From Actinacidiphila sp. DG2A-62 (GTDB lineage: Bacteria; Actinomycetota; Actinomycetes; Streptomycetales; Streptomycetaceae), in the NCBI RefSeq assembly GCF_035825295.1, contig NZ_JAYMGI010000002.1:3016001-3080000 (forward strand): 64,000 nucleotides of DNA. The letters are read 5' to 3'. A program made the position numbers and the translations under genes. The notes below the pieces were generated by a model. That model searched no databases and had not been told where the DNA came from. It worked only from the letters and a program-made list of their open reading frames with translations. Positions 25,458 through 35,800 of the stretch are shown here, one piece after another; position 1 is the stretch's first letter; every line of letters begins with the position of its first letter.

Positions 25458-28400
25458 CTAGTTGTAGGCCACGAAGTGCATCTCGATTCCAATTCCTTCG
25501 AGATCTTGAAGCGCTTCAGCTTCTCTCTTGATAGGGGCGCCCGACCGCATCGATTGCTTTCCGACGTTGATTCCGTACAGCGATCCATCCGCTCGCTGCA
25601 CGAGAATATCTGGGCGTCTCGACCCTTTGAATCCGCCGGGAGTGGCGAACTCCCTCTCTGGCAACCTTGCTCCTCCAGCAATGACCTCCCCATCGGACAC
25701 CTGGTCAGCGACCTCGGCGATCTTCAGATTGTGCGGGCCGGTACCTGCCGGCTTTGGACCCCGCATCATCTGAGGCCGTCCACCGTTCGCGCAGTCGCAT
25801 ACGGAGCGATGGCGCGGAACAGACCCGCCGCAGTTGTGGACCAGGACCGGAGTGGCCCCCGCCAGGACATAGTACGAGTGGAGGTCGGTGACCGTCAGGT
25901 CGTAGGTGGTGGCCCGGCGGTGGTAGCTGCGGACCGCGGTCACGGTCGCGGTGGTGCCGTCGGGCTGGCGGAGGACGGTGCCGGCAGTCAGGTCGCGCGC
26001 ATCGGTCCAGCGGTGGTGGGTGACGTCCCAGAAGGGATGGTGCCAGGTGGTCGTCAGCTTCTGGGGCGGTGCGTTGGGCTGCCGGTCTGAGTGGACGGCC
26101 AGGTCGGTGAAGTCCCGGTCAGTGTGGGTGACGATGACCCGCTGCACCTTCTCCGGCTTCGTGACCCCGGTCTGCGGATCGGTGGCCAGCACCGTGTCCC
26201 CGGCCTTCACCTTGGCGATGGGTTTCGAGCCGCCGCCGGCCAGCCGCACCGGGGTGTCGGCCAGGAAACTGTGTACCGGGCAGCCCGCCGCCTCAGCCGG
26301 CTGTGGCGGCAACTCGTCGGCCAGGTCGACTTCTCTGTCGAACTTGGCGAGTTCGCGCTCGGAGCGGACGGCCGCGAGCGCGTCCTCCGCGTCCTTCTCC
26401 AGCATGGTGGCGTCTTTGAGTGCCACCAACGCCTTGTCCAGCGCCCTGGCAATCTTGAGCGCTTTGCCGGCGACGCGTATCGCCTTGAAGACCTTCGTCC
26501 ACGGCACGAAGTTCGCCAGGGTGCTGATACATCCCATGGCGCTGCCCTTGGTGATGCAGTCGATCGCGTCGTCGACACCGATGACCGCGCCGATGAGGTT
26601 GAGCAGCTGATGCGTCAGGCTCTGCTTGACCTTCTTCGCAGCCTCCTGCGCGGCGTGGGCCGTCGCCTTCTTCTGCTCCGCCGCGTGCTCCTCGTTGTCG
26701 AGTTGCTTCGTCGACGCCGTGCTGGTGCTCGTGCCCTTGGTGCACTTGCCCTTGTGGCAGGACGCACGGCCCGGGTTCTCGGGGTCGACGGGGCCGTCGG
26801 TGATGATGTCGCCCGAGCCGTCGCCCTTCGGTGTCCCGATGCCGCACAAGTCGGCCGGGCAGGCGCCGCTGGGATCGGAGCTGCTGACCGGGTCGTTGCC
26901 CGAGTACGCGTAGGCATTCCATGTCTGCGGCGCACCTGGTGACAGCAACGCGTCCGGCGTCAGGAAGCGCCCGGTCGACGCGTCGTACTCACGTGCTCCC
27001 AGATTGGTCAGACCGGTCTCGTCGTCCTGCTCGCCACCGACGAACCCGCGGTCGCCGACCCATCCCGACGACGCCGTGCGCAGCTGGCCGAACGGCAGGT
27101 ACTGGCGCCGGGTGACCGCGCCCGTGCTCGCGTCGATCTCGATCTGACCGGTACCGTTCTGGTCCCCGACCAGGTACGCGAAACCCGCGGAGGAGTGCAC
27201 GGCGACGGTCATCCCGGCGATGGCTATGTAACGGACCCCCGTGGCCGTGCTGTCCCCCGCCTTGAGCGTGACCTCCTCGTCGGGCAGGAACAGCACGCTG
27301 CCGCTGCCGTCGCGCCGCAGCAGCAGGTTGCCGTCCGCGTCGTACACGTACGACGTCGCCGTGGACTGGCCGGTCTGAGCGAGCTGGGTGAGCTTGCCCT
27401 CGTCGTCGAAGGTGAAGGTGTCGATCCCGGCCGAGGTGGTGCGCGTCGAGACGTTGCCTGCCTTGTCGTACGTGTAGTCCGTGTTCTTGTCGACGACCGG
27501 GGCGCCCGGCGTGTGTGAGGCCACCTGCGCGAGGGCATGGGCAGGCCCTCCGGACGCCTTGGCGTCGGTGTAGGTGGAAACCGCGTCGTCGGCACTGTCG
27601 CCGGTCAGGTCGTGATCGATCTGGGTCTTGCGGTCGCCGGTCGCGTCGTAGGTCCACGACTGCCAGTACGGAGCGGGTCCGCCGACGGTCGCCGCGGAGC
27701 CGGACGACGGTGTGGCCGCGCACGCGTCGGTGGCCGTCCATGCGGCGGTCAGCCTCTGTGCGTAGTCGTAGCCGAAGCATTGGGTGTCGGTCTGGCCGGT
27801 CTCCAGCTGGTCGCTGATCCGCGTGATGAGACCCGACGGCAGATAGGTGTAGTTCGCGTCGTCCGCCTTGACCCGGCCCGAGTCGGTGACGGTGAGCTGG
27901 TCCTTCAGCCGACGTGTCTGCTCGTCGTAGCTGTAGGTCGTGTTGACGACGTTGCCAGACGGACCGAACGAGAACTGCTGTGGCTCGTCGTACTCCGTCC
28001 AGCTGAGTTTGTCGACGTAGTCCCAGCTGCCGGCGTCGCCGCCTGCGGAGGTGGGCCGGCCGAACGCGTCGTATCCGTAGCTGACGGTTTCCGACGGCAG
28101 CGAACCGGCCGCGCTGTCGGTGTACGAGTGGAGGTTGCCAGTCGGGGTGTAGGTGCGGTCGGTGATGTACGTGCCGGCCGGGTCGGTGCCGTCGGGCGAG
28201 GGGGGGATGACAGTCTCGGTCGACTGGGTCCAGCCGTGGCTGTCGTAGCCGAGGATCTTCTGGGTGTAGGCCAGCCCGTTGTCATAGCGCGTGGAGGAAG
28301 TCGGCAACCCCTTCTTGAGGGTGTCGTAGGTCCACGACGCCAGCTCGTTGGACGCGGAGAGGGTGGCTGTGGTCGTGGTGTCGTACTCGGCCGTTTTGCG

Positions 28401-31400
28401 GCCCAGCACGTCGTACGCGTTGGTGATCGTGTCGCCGCGGGCGTCGGTGGAAGTGAGCTGCTGGCCCGCCAGGTCGTAGGTGCTGCTGGTGGTTCCGGTG
28501 TCCGGGTCTGTCTGCGACACCTTGCGGCCCAGCAGGTCGTATGTCGACGACCAGACGTTGCCGTCGTTGTCCTTCTGCCCGGTCTGATGGCCCGCGGCGT
28601 CATAGCTGTAGGTCACGGCGTCGGCGGGGCCGCTCGGGGTGGGGCCGTGATACGTGAGCAGTTCGACGGTCTGCCCGCGCGCGTCGGTGATGGTCGACGT
28701 CGCGGTGCCGCCCTGCGGAGGCGTGACGTCGGTCCGGTCGGAACCCGGGTAGGCCGTCGTGGTGCGCCAGGTCTCGGTCGCCTTGGAGTACGCGGCGGAC
28801 GCGGTGACGCGGCCGGCGCCGTCGTAGAACGTGCCGGTCTCGGTGGCCACCTGGTTGTCCGGGGCGTAGACGAGGGTGCTGTCGGGTGCGCCGCCGTTGT
28901 AGTAGGGGCCGTTGACCTTGACCGTCCAGCCGTGGTCGTCGTACGCGGTGTCGGTGATGACCCGGCCGCCGTCGGCCGTGGCGGTCTGCACCTCGCGCGG
29001 CCGCAGCAGCGAGTCGAAGATGCTGACCGACGTCCGGTAGGCAGTGGCGCTTCCGTTGTCGACGAGGCTCTGGGTGGTCACCGTCGAGGGCGTGGTGCCG
29101 TTGGACAGGCTGTACGAGTACTTGGTGTTGGGGTCCGCTCCCAGCGACTGGGAGAATCCCGGCTCCCACACGGCGGTCACCCTGCCGAGCGCGTCATAGG
29201 TACTGCTCGTGACATAGCCGGCCGCATCGGAGGTGGACAGGGTCAGTCCGCGCGCAGGGTCCAGCTTGCTGGTGGTGGCGAACCCCTGGGTCTGGTTCGG
29301 CAAGCGGGGTTGCGTCACTTTGACGACGGCCGGTGCGGCTCCGGTGGCCGGGGTGTACTGAGTCGTGGTGGTACGGCCGAGAGCGTCGGTCTCGCTCAGC
29401 GACCGTCCGTACATGTCGTACGCGGGGTTGCCCGTGGCCGGATCGGTGAACTGCATGGCCGTCACGTAGTGCGGCGTCCCGTCGGCGGCCACCGAGTCGG
29501 CGCGCTTGACCATGGTGACGTCGCCGGGGCCGGTGAGCGCCGCTGTGTTGCTGGACGCGCCGTCGAAGAAGGCCTCGTCGTCGCTGATCAGGTCCGCCGG
29601 GTAGTGCGGGGTCGCGGAGCAGGCCACGGCAACGGCCTGGACCCGGCGGGGCGCCGGCAGCAGGTTCCCCTTGGTGTCCGCGGCGTACCAGGTCCGCTCA
29701 CAGCGGTCGTCGCTGGTCAGGCCGGTGTCGCCGAGATCGTCGACGGCGGTCGGAAGTCCCGTATCCTGGTCGTAGCTGTAGTCCGTCTCAACGGTGCGCG
29801 GTTTGCCGTCTGCCTTGGTCGTCGTCACCCGTTCACTTGCGACGTTCACCATGTGGGCGGTCAGGACCGGGAGGCCGGCGGCGCTGCGCGACTGGGAAGC
29901 GGTCGGCTTGGCGCTCTCCCAGGGGTCACTGACCGCATCGACGAGCCGGGCGCCGCCGTCGCCGTTGAACGTCTGGGACTCGAACACCCGGCCGGCGAAC
30001 TCGTCCTTGTCGGCGACCTTGTCGTCCCCCGCTGTGTCGGTGAGCTGGACGGAGCGTGTGCCCGAAGCCGTCTTGTCCCCGTCCATGCCACGGAAGTACG
30101 TCGTCCGCTGGAGCGTCACCACACTGGGGTAGGACCCGGTGCGGGTCTCGACCTGGCCATATCCGCGCCACTGGTTCCACGTGCGGTACGCCGCCTTGGT
30201 GCCGGGGTCGTCGGCGAAGTGCCAGGCCGGATCGCCCACATACGTGTAGACGGTCTCCACGGGCAGCCCGGCACCGGCGGGATCCTGCTCGGTGACGGAG
30301 TGGACAAGGTACTTGTTGAACCAGTCGAGCTGCGGGGTCACCTGGCCCGGCGGCGTCCAGTACGCGGGATAGCAGAGCAGGTAATTGTCGTCCGGGCTGG
30401 ACGGCAGCACCACGGTGTTGAGGCGGTGGCAGTCCGCCTCGGTGTAGGTGATCTGCAGGACCTCGCCCGACTCGGTGGTGATGGTGTTCATCCGGTAACG
30501 GGCCAGCGGCTGGTAGCCGTCGAGGCCGTCCACCCGGTTGACCATCGCCTTACCCGTGAAGGTGATGGGCTTGAGCGCAACGGATCCGCCGTCCAGGCCG
30601 GTCCGGGTGATAGAGGACAGCCACGCGACGGGCGTGGTGGTGTCCTTCGCATCCATGGGCGGCGGGAACGTGTGCGTCAACGTCCAGGAATCGACGTTCT
30701 GGTAGGCGCCGGAGACCAGGATCTGGGTGCGGATGCCGGTGAGCCAGCGGGTGGTGAAGTAGGCGGGCCCGTGGTTGTTGCACGTCCCCGACGACGCGCA
30801 GATCTGGTCGAAGGGCACGTCGGGCCAGTGGAAGGCGTTGGCGGACGTGAGTTTGGCGGGGGCGCAGTCGAACGAAGCGCTGCTCAGGCACCGTTCCGCG
30901 GTGTCGAACCAGACCTGGGCGGCGGCGGGCGTGCCTGTGGTGTCGTAGACCTTGCCGGCCCGCTGGCCGTACTGGATCTTCGTCAGGTACCCGCCGCGGG
31001 TGTACGGGACCGGAGCGGTGGCGTTGTCCGCGCCGTAGTAGCCGGTCTCGGGCACGTACCAGTAGCTCATCGCGTTGCCGTGGTCGTCGACGACGTAGTC
31101 GAGGTTCCAGCGGTAGGCCTGGTTGCAGGCCGAGGCCGCGAAGGTGGCGGCGTGGCACGGCTCGCCGGAGTTGTTGCCGTAGACGCGGGCGGTCCATACG
31201 GAGTTGGTGACCGGGTCGTCGTCGGCGGTCGTCGTGGTGCCGTGGTCGGACCAGCCGGGAAGCTGGTTGCGCCCGAAGTAGTAGGTGGTGCCGTCCTGGG
31301 TGGTGACGGTGAAGTAGCGGTGCTCCTTGTCGGGATTGGCGGTGTCGGTGGAGACGGCAACCGTCTCGCCGCTGTCGCCCTGCGGGTGCCAGGTGCCGGT

Positions 31401-32309
31401 GGCGTCGTCATGGACGAGGGTGTTGGAGGCGCCGTTCAGGGAGAGGGTGATCTGGTCGGTGGCGTCCGACCAGCACTGGTCGCCCGTGGCGGGCGTGCCG
31501 CCGGCGGCATCATCGGAGCAGCTGCCGTACGACTCCTCGACGAAGCCCGGCGAGTAGTCCCAGCCGTCGCCGATCCAGGAGGCCTGGGGAGAGGTGGACG
31601 AGGTGCGGCCGTCCACGCTCTGGGAGCTGTAGGCCAGTGACACGGACGGCTGGAGCCCTCCGGGAACCTGGGGTGTGCCGATGCCGTAGGACCATGTGAA
31701 GTCACCGGTGGAGCTGCCGCCCGACCACTGGCCGGAAGGAGTCAGGGAGGTCGCCGAGAAGTCCCCGCCGCCGCCGGACGCCCCCGCGTCGGCGGCCACG
31801 ACGGCGTCGGGGGCGAGCGGGACGGCGGCGGACACCGTGTGGGTCGCCGCGTCGTTCGTGGAGGGCAGCGGCTGCTCGATCCGGCAGGCCGGCAGCGCCG
31901 GGGTGGTCAGCGCGCAGGCTGGGAGGGACACCAGACGCAGCCGGGTGCCCCAGTCGGCGCCGTACGCGTCGCGGAAGGCGCCGTAGTCCACGCCGATGTC
32001 GACCCCGCCCGTCCCGGTGCCGCCGTCGGTTCGGGTCACCTTCAGGACCAGACCGTCGATGTGGAGGCGTTGGGCCGCCTGCTGAGCGACGACGGTGACC
32101 CGGGCCCGCGTGACGGGGACAGACGTGGAGGGAGCCGAAATGGCGCGGGTGGACGGGGAAGAGGCCGCAGTCGCACGACCGGGCACCGGTGTCTGGGCGA
32201 GGCTGACAGGGAGACCAGCGGCCCGCGTCGCCGTCGACCTCACCGACACGTCCGTGGAGCCGGCTTCCGGCCAGGTGTGGTGTGCCGCGGCGGCATCCCA
32301 GCGCGGCAT
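25458..32309 (-). CDS. RHS/YD-repeat polymorphic toxin with Hint domain and nuclease-like tip
   Basis: 2,283 codons from the ATG at 32309. N-terminal third: SpvB-like shell (GDFTWSYGIGTPQVPGG, SVDGRTSSTSPQ, WNLDYVVDDHGNAMSYWYVP). Middle: many YD repeats (TYDALGRVTAVW, SYDAAGHQTGQKD, STYDLLGRKVSQT), ending in the RHS core box ASTGRFLTPDALLSPG around 26950. Then come hydrophobic helices and a Hint domain (starting CPVHSFLADTPVRLAGGG, ending VLVHNC, about 25830-26285), which autocleaves pre-toxins. The last 121 residues are the variable tip. It contains RRPDILVQRADGSLYGINVGK, resembling a restriction-endonuclease fold (D...xxK with the usual Glu replaced), so a DNase/RNase activity is likely but unproven. 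The signal peptide lies upstream across an in-frame TAA (32382-32384). The immunity candidate follows. Confidence 0.85.
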   Translation of the reverse strand: MPRWDAAAAHHTWPEAGSTDVSVRSTATRAAGLPVSLAQTPVPGRATAASSPSTRAISAPSTSVPVTRARVTVVAQQAAQRLHIDGLVLKVTRTDGGTGTGGVDIGVDYGAFRDAYGADWGTRLRLVSLPACALTTPALPACRIEQPLPSTNDAATHTVSAAVPLAPDAVVAADAGASGGGGDFSATSLTPSGQWSGGSSTGDFTWSYGIGTPQVPGGLQPSVSLAYSSQSVDGRTSSTSPQASWIGDGWDYSPGFVEESYGSCSDDAAGGTPATGDQCWSDATDQITLSLNGASNTLVHDDATGTWHPQGDSGETVAVSTDTANPDKEHRYFTVTTQDGTTYYFGRNQLPGWSDHGTTTTADDDPVTNSVWTARVYGNNSGEPCHAATFAASACNQAYRWNLDYVVDDHGNAMSYWYVPETGYYGADNATAPVPYTRGGYLTKIQYGQRAGKVYDTTGTPAAAQVWFDTAERCLSSASFDCAPAKLTSANAFHWPDVPFDQICASSGTCNNHGPAYFTTRWLTGIRTQILVSGAYQNVDSWTLTHTFPPPMDAKDTTTPVAWLSSITRTGLDGGSVALKPITFTGKAMVNRVDGLDGYQPLARYRMNTITTESGEVLQITYTEADCHRLNTVVLPSSPDDNYLLCYPAYWTPPGQVTPQLDWFNKYLVHSVTEQDPAGAGLPVETVYTYVGDPAWHFADDPGTKAAYRTWNQWRGYGQVETRTGSYPSVVTLQRTTYFRGMDGDKTASGTRSVQLTDTAGDDKVADKDEFAGRVFESQTFNGDGGARLVDAVSDPWESAKPTASQSRSAAGLPVLTAHMVNVASERVTTTKADGKPRTVETDYSYDQDTGLPTAVDDLGDTGLTSDDRCERTWYAADTKGNLLPAPRRVQAVAVACSATPHYPADLISDDEAFFDGASSNTAALTGPGDVTMVKRADSVAADGTPHYVTAMQFTDPATGNPAYDMYGRSLSETDALGRTTTTQYTPATGAAPAVVKVTQPRLPNQTQGFATTSKLDPARGLTLSTSDAAGYVTSSTYDALGRVTAVWEPGFSQSLGADPNTKYSYSLSNGTTPSTVTTQSLVDNGSATAYRTSVSIFDSLLRPREVQTATADGGRVITDTAYDDHGWTVKVNGPYYNGGAPDSTLVYAPDNQVATETGTFYDGAGRVTASAAYSKATETWRTTTAYPGSDRTDVTPPQGGTATSTITDARGQTVELLTYHGPTPSGPADAVTYSYDAAGHQTGQKDNDGNVWSSTYDLLGRKVSQTDPDTGTTSSTYDLAGQQLTSTDARGDTITNAYDVLGRKTAEYDTTTTATLSASNELASWTYDTLKKGLPTSSTRYDNGLAYTQKILGYDSHGWTQSTETVIPPSPDGTDPAGTYITDRTYTPTGNLHSYTDSAAGSLPSETVSYGYDAFGRPTSAGGDAGSWDYVDKLSWTEYDEPQQFSFGPSGNVVNTTYSYDEQTRRLKDQLTVTDSGRVKADDANYTYLPSGLITRISDQLETGQTDTQCFGYDYAQRLTAAWTATDACAATPSSGSAATVGGPAPYWQSWTYDATGDRKTQIDHDLTGDSADDAVSTYTDAKASGGPAHALAQVASHTPGAPVVDKNTDYTYDKAGNVSTRTTSAGIDTFTFDDEGKLTQLAQTGQSTATSYVYDADGNLLLRRDGSGSVLFLPDEEVTLKAGDSTATGVRYIAIAGMTVAVHSSAGFAYLVGDQNGTGQIEIDASTGAVTRRQYLPFGQLRTASSGWVGDRGFVGGEQDDETGLTNLGAREYDASTGRFLTPDALLSPGAPQTWNAYAYSGNDPVSSSDPSGACPADLCGIGTPKGDGSGDIITDGPVDPENPGRASCHKGKCTKGTSTSTASTKQLDNEEHAAEQKKATAHAAQEAAKKVKQSLTHQLLNLIGAVIGVDDAIDCITKGSAMGCISTLANFVPWTKVFKAIRVAGKALKIARALDKALVALKDATMLEKDAEDALAAVRSERELAKFDREVDLADELPPQPAEAAGCPVHSFLADTPVRLAGGGSKPIAKVKAGDTVLATDPQTGVTKPEKVQRVIVTHTDRDFTDLAVHSDRQPNAPPQKLTTTWHHPFWDVTHHRWTDARDLTAGTVLRQPDGTTATVTAVRSYHRRATTYDLTVTDLHSYYVLAGATPVLVHNCGGSVPRHRSVCDCANGGRPQMMRGPKPAGTGPHNLKIAEVADQVSDGEVIAGGARLPEREFATPGGFKGSRRPDILVQRADGSLYGINVGKQSMRSGAPIKREAEALQDLEGIGIEMHFVAYN

Positions 32310-32381
32310 CGCCGGAACCTTGACCGCGTGGGGGCTGACCGGCCGGACCGGTACGGACTTCTCCCTCTGCGGTGTGACGTC

Positions 32382-32534
32382 TTAGTGCGGCGTCGAGCTG
32401 GCTGCGGCGGGTCCGCCCGCAGCGATCGGAACGACGAGCGCGACGACGGCCGCCCACAGGCCCCATGCCCAGGATTTGCGTCCGCTTTTCACCGATCGAC
32501 GGCACAAAGGCATGCCGATTTGACTGCGCACCAC
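32382..32534 (-). pseudogene. Detached signal peptide of the RHS toxin
   Basis: A minus-strand frame from GTG 32534 (or GTG 32531, ATG 32513), preceded by a G-rich ribosome site, encodes a classical signal peptide: RRSVKSGRKSWAWGLW, a hydrophobic core VVALVVPIAAG, and an AAA-type cleavage site. It ends at TAA 32384-32382. The same frame continues without another stop (VTPQREKSVPVRPVSPHAVK) into the RHS protein at 32309. Thus signal and mature toxin are in phase and separated by one stop codon. Without readthrough the toxin would lack a secretion signal. Confidence 0.7.
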
Positions 32535-32880
32535 AGACCCCCCCAAGGGCATGTCAGGCCGAAGGCTGAAGGTAGCAACCAGCAGGACCGCGAGGAGGAT
32601 TCCGAGGCGAACACAGTGCAAAAAATATCTCCTCGCATACCCATCGAATGTTAAAAATCGCAGGACGATGCAAGGAAAACTGATCTTCGCGACATATTCG
32701 TGCGGCATTGGTAGATAACGGACTTCCCATGCATAACCAGTGCAACGAGCCACACGGTGGCACCACGCCTACCCGCATCTTTGACGGCCCGTCATGGCCC
32801 GGTGACTCCTTGCCGCCTCGAACGCATGGGTATTACTTTGCTCCGGGTTGTCTCTTCTTTCGATTCACGCAGGGGTGGGG
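32535..32880. other. Divergent promoter region between RHS toxin and SGNH protein
   Basis: 346 bp without a supported gene. It is visibly A+T-richer than its surroundings (for example near 32621-32660 and 32690-32730) and must hold both divergent promoters. I see no clear operator or RNA gene. Confidence 0.5.
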
Positions 32881-35800
32881 ATGCATAGAAGAATGCGCAT
32901 GCGCGGCGTCGGCCGGAAGAAAAACGGACGATGGAGATCCGCTTTTGTGGCGGGCATCCTCCTGGCCGGAATACTCCCGACGACAGGGCTGGCGGGAACG
33001 GCGGCCTCGGCCGCGGCCGACACTGCACCGGATGTTCGGGGAACACCGGCGAACGTGGTGGAGGCACCGCAACCGAAAGACCCGGACCACCCACCGGGCA
33101 CGCCCCTCGCGTCCCGTGAGAGCGACGATGGGATGACCGCGCCGCAACGCGCGGCCCTCGCCGCCGCCCAGGACCAGGCTGCCACGTCCGGGGAACCCGT
33201 CCGCGTCGACGCACTGACCACCGAGACGTCGACGATCACCGCTGATCCGTCCGGGACCACGACGTACCAGTCGAATGTGCTGCCGGTCCGCGTGCGCAAG
33301 GACGGTGCCTGGACCCCGGTCGACGCGTCGCTCGTGCGGAACCCGGACGGGTCCTACAGTCCCGCCGCCGCGTCCGGCCCGCTGACACTCTCGGGTGGTG
33401 GCAGTACGCCGCTGGCGGTGATGGGATCTGGAGACGAGAAGCTCGCGATCGACTGGCCGACCACCCTGCCGGTTCCCGACGCCTCGGGGAACCAGTTGAT
33501 CTATCCCGATGTGCTGCCGGACGTCGATCTGCGGGTCACGGCCACGACCCTCGGCGGCATCTCCGAGGTCTTGGTCGTCAAGTCGGCTGCAGCGGCAGCC
33601 GATCCAGCGCTGAAGTCCCTGGCGCTGCGCACGCACGGTACAGGGGTCAGCCTTCGGGACGGCGGCGCCGCGGGGCTCGCGGCGGTCACCTCGTCCGGTG
33701 ACATCGCGTTCAGCGCCCCGGCGCCGATCATGTGGGACTCGGCCCGTCCGGCCGGCACCCCGCAACCAGCGACGGCGGCTGCGGCTGCGGCTGCGGCTGC
33801 GGCTGCGGCTGCGGCCGAGCGGGCCGACGCGACGGATTCCGCCGCAAGCACTGCTCCCCCACCGGGCGCGCACATCGCCCCGATCGGCACCCGGTTGGAC
33901 GGCAGCGATCTCGTCCTGACCCCCGATCCGGCCATGCTGACCAATCCCGACACCGTCTACCCGCTGTACATCGACCCGAGCTGGAACCCACACCCCGCTT
34001 CGGCGTCACGTCAGCACTGGAGCGAGGTACAGAAGGGCTGCCCGACGCAGAAGGACAACTACGACTCGACGAAGTACGGCGACCCCGGAGTCGGCGACAA
34101 CACCTACTCGGGCTGCGTCGGTGTCGAGCGGTCCTACTTCCAGTTGGGACTGCCGTCCGTCATCCGCGGCACGACGACGCACATCGTGAGCGCGGTCGTC
34201 AACGTGACGGAGACCTACGCGGCCCAGTGCGACACGACGAGCACCATCAACATGTACCTCACCGGAGCGATCGACTCCCCGTTCTCCTGGAACACGCAGC
34301 GAGGCCCCAGCACGAAGATCGGCTCACACGCCTTCGCTCCCGCCTGCACCTCTTACGTCTCAGGAGGGTTCAACGCCGCCTCGATCATGACCAAGGCGGC
34401 GCACGGCAGCTGGCCGGTGCTCGCATTCGAGCTGATCAACGCCAACGAGACGAACGGCTACTACTTCAAGCGGTTCGCGACCAACCCGTCGATGAGCATC
34501 ACGTACAACCATCCGCCCAACATCCCGTCCAAACTGTCGATCCGGGTCAACTCCGCCACGTACGGCTGCGCGACGACGACGCCGTACCCGATCCTGGGCA
34601 AGACCGTCGCCACGACGCCTCCGTCCATGGACTCGGTCCTCTCCGACCCCGACAAGGACGCGGTCCAGGCGACGTACACCTACAACGCGTCCGGTGGCAC
34701 GACGGCGACCGTCATGAGCGCGGACATATCGAGCGGACAGCACGCGCCCGCGAGCTTCCCCTCGGCGTGGATCAAGGGCCTCAAGGACGGCTCGGTCGTC
34801 GGCTGGACAGTGTCGGCGAGCGACGGCGAGGACTCCCACGGCTACGGAACGACATGCCACTTCATCGTCGACCAGCGCGCCCCAGCCGAGCCGACTGTGA
34901 CGTCCAACGGGAACCTCTATCCCGACATCGACGCCGGCGACACCCCGGGAGCGCCCGCCGGAACCGCAGGCACCTTCACCGCGAAGGTCAATCCCGGAAC
35001 GACGGGGAACAACGCGTCCAAGTTCGTCTTCGGGCTGGACACATCGCCACCGACCTCCGGGGCACCGGCCTCCCAGACGGTGACCGCAGTCAACAACGCC
35101 GCCTCTTACACCGTGACTCCGATCGCCCCCGGCACGCACACCCTCTATGTGTATGCCCTCGACACCGCAGGCAACGAGTCCCCCGCGCACGAATACCACT
35201 TCACCGCTGTGGGCCACGTCTCCAAGACGTATCCCAGCCTGAGTGCGGCCTTCAACAACACGGCGGTGAGCAGCGATGCCACGCCCGCAACTGCGAACGC
35301 GGACGGGGCAGGTGACTCCTTCTCCCTCCAGGACCTGGAGCAGGCGGGCTGGAACCCGGGCCAACACGTGACAGTCGACGGAACCGACTTCGCCCTGCCG
35401 AATTTCGGGTCCGGCCCCGACAATGTACTGGCCGCGAACCAGACGATCAGCCTCGACGGACAGAAGGGTGAATCGCTCGTCTTCCTGGCGACGGCGACCA
35501 ACGGGAACAGCGCCGCAGATCACGATCCGGGCGACCACAGCAGCCCCTACGTACCCGACGGAACGACGATCGCCGCGAGCAACTGCACCTATGCCAACAA
35601 CACCGCCCTAGACTGCAGCGAGACGAGCGGGAGCATCACGTACAGCGATGGCCAGACCGCGCCGCAGTCCTACTTCCTTTCCGTTCCTGACTGGGTGACG
35701 GGCCCTGCCACACTCTCCGCCCTTTATTTCACCCACCGCAACAACGCGGCAGGGCAACTGACCTCCGCTCCAAGGCTCTATGCGATCGCCGTGCCGATTG

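Noticed and set aside
27537..31640. A 1,367-codon open frame on the plus strand opposite the RHS gene
   Set aside because: It is the antisense shadow of a G+C-rich gene: composition is Val/Arg/Gly-biased with no domain, while the minus strand encodes clear YD repeats.
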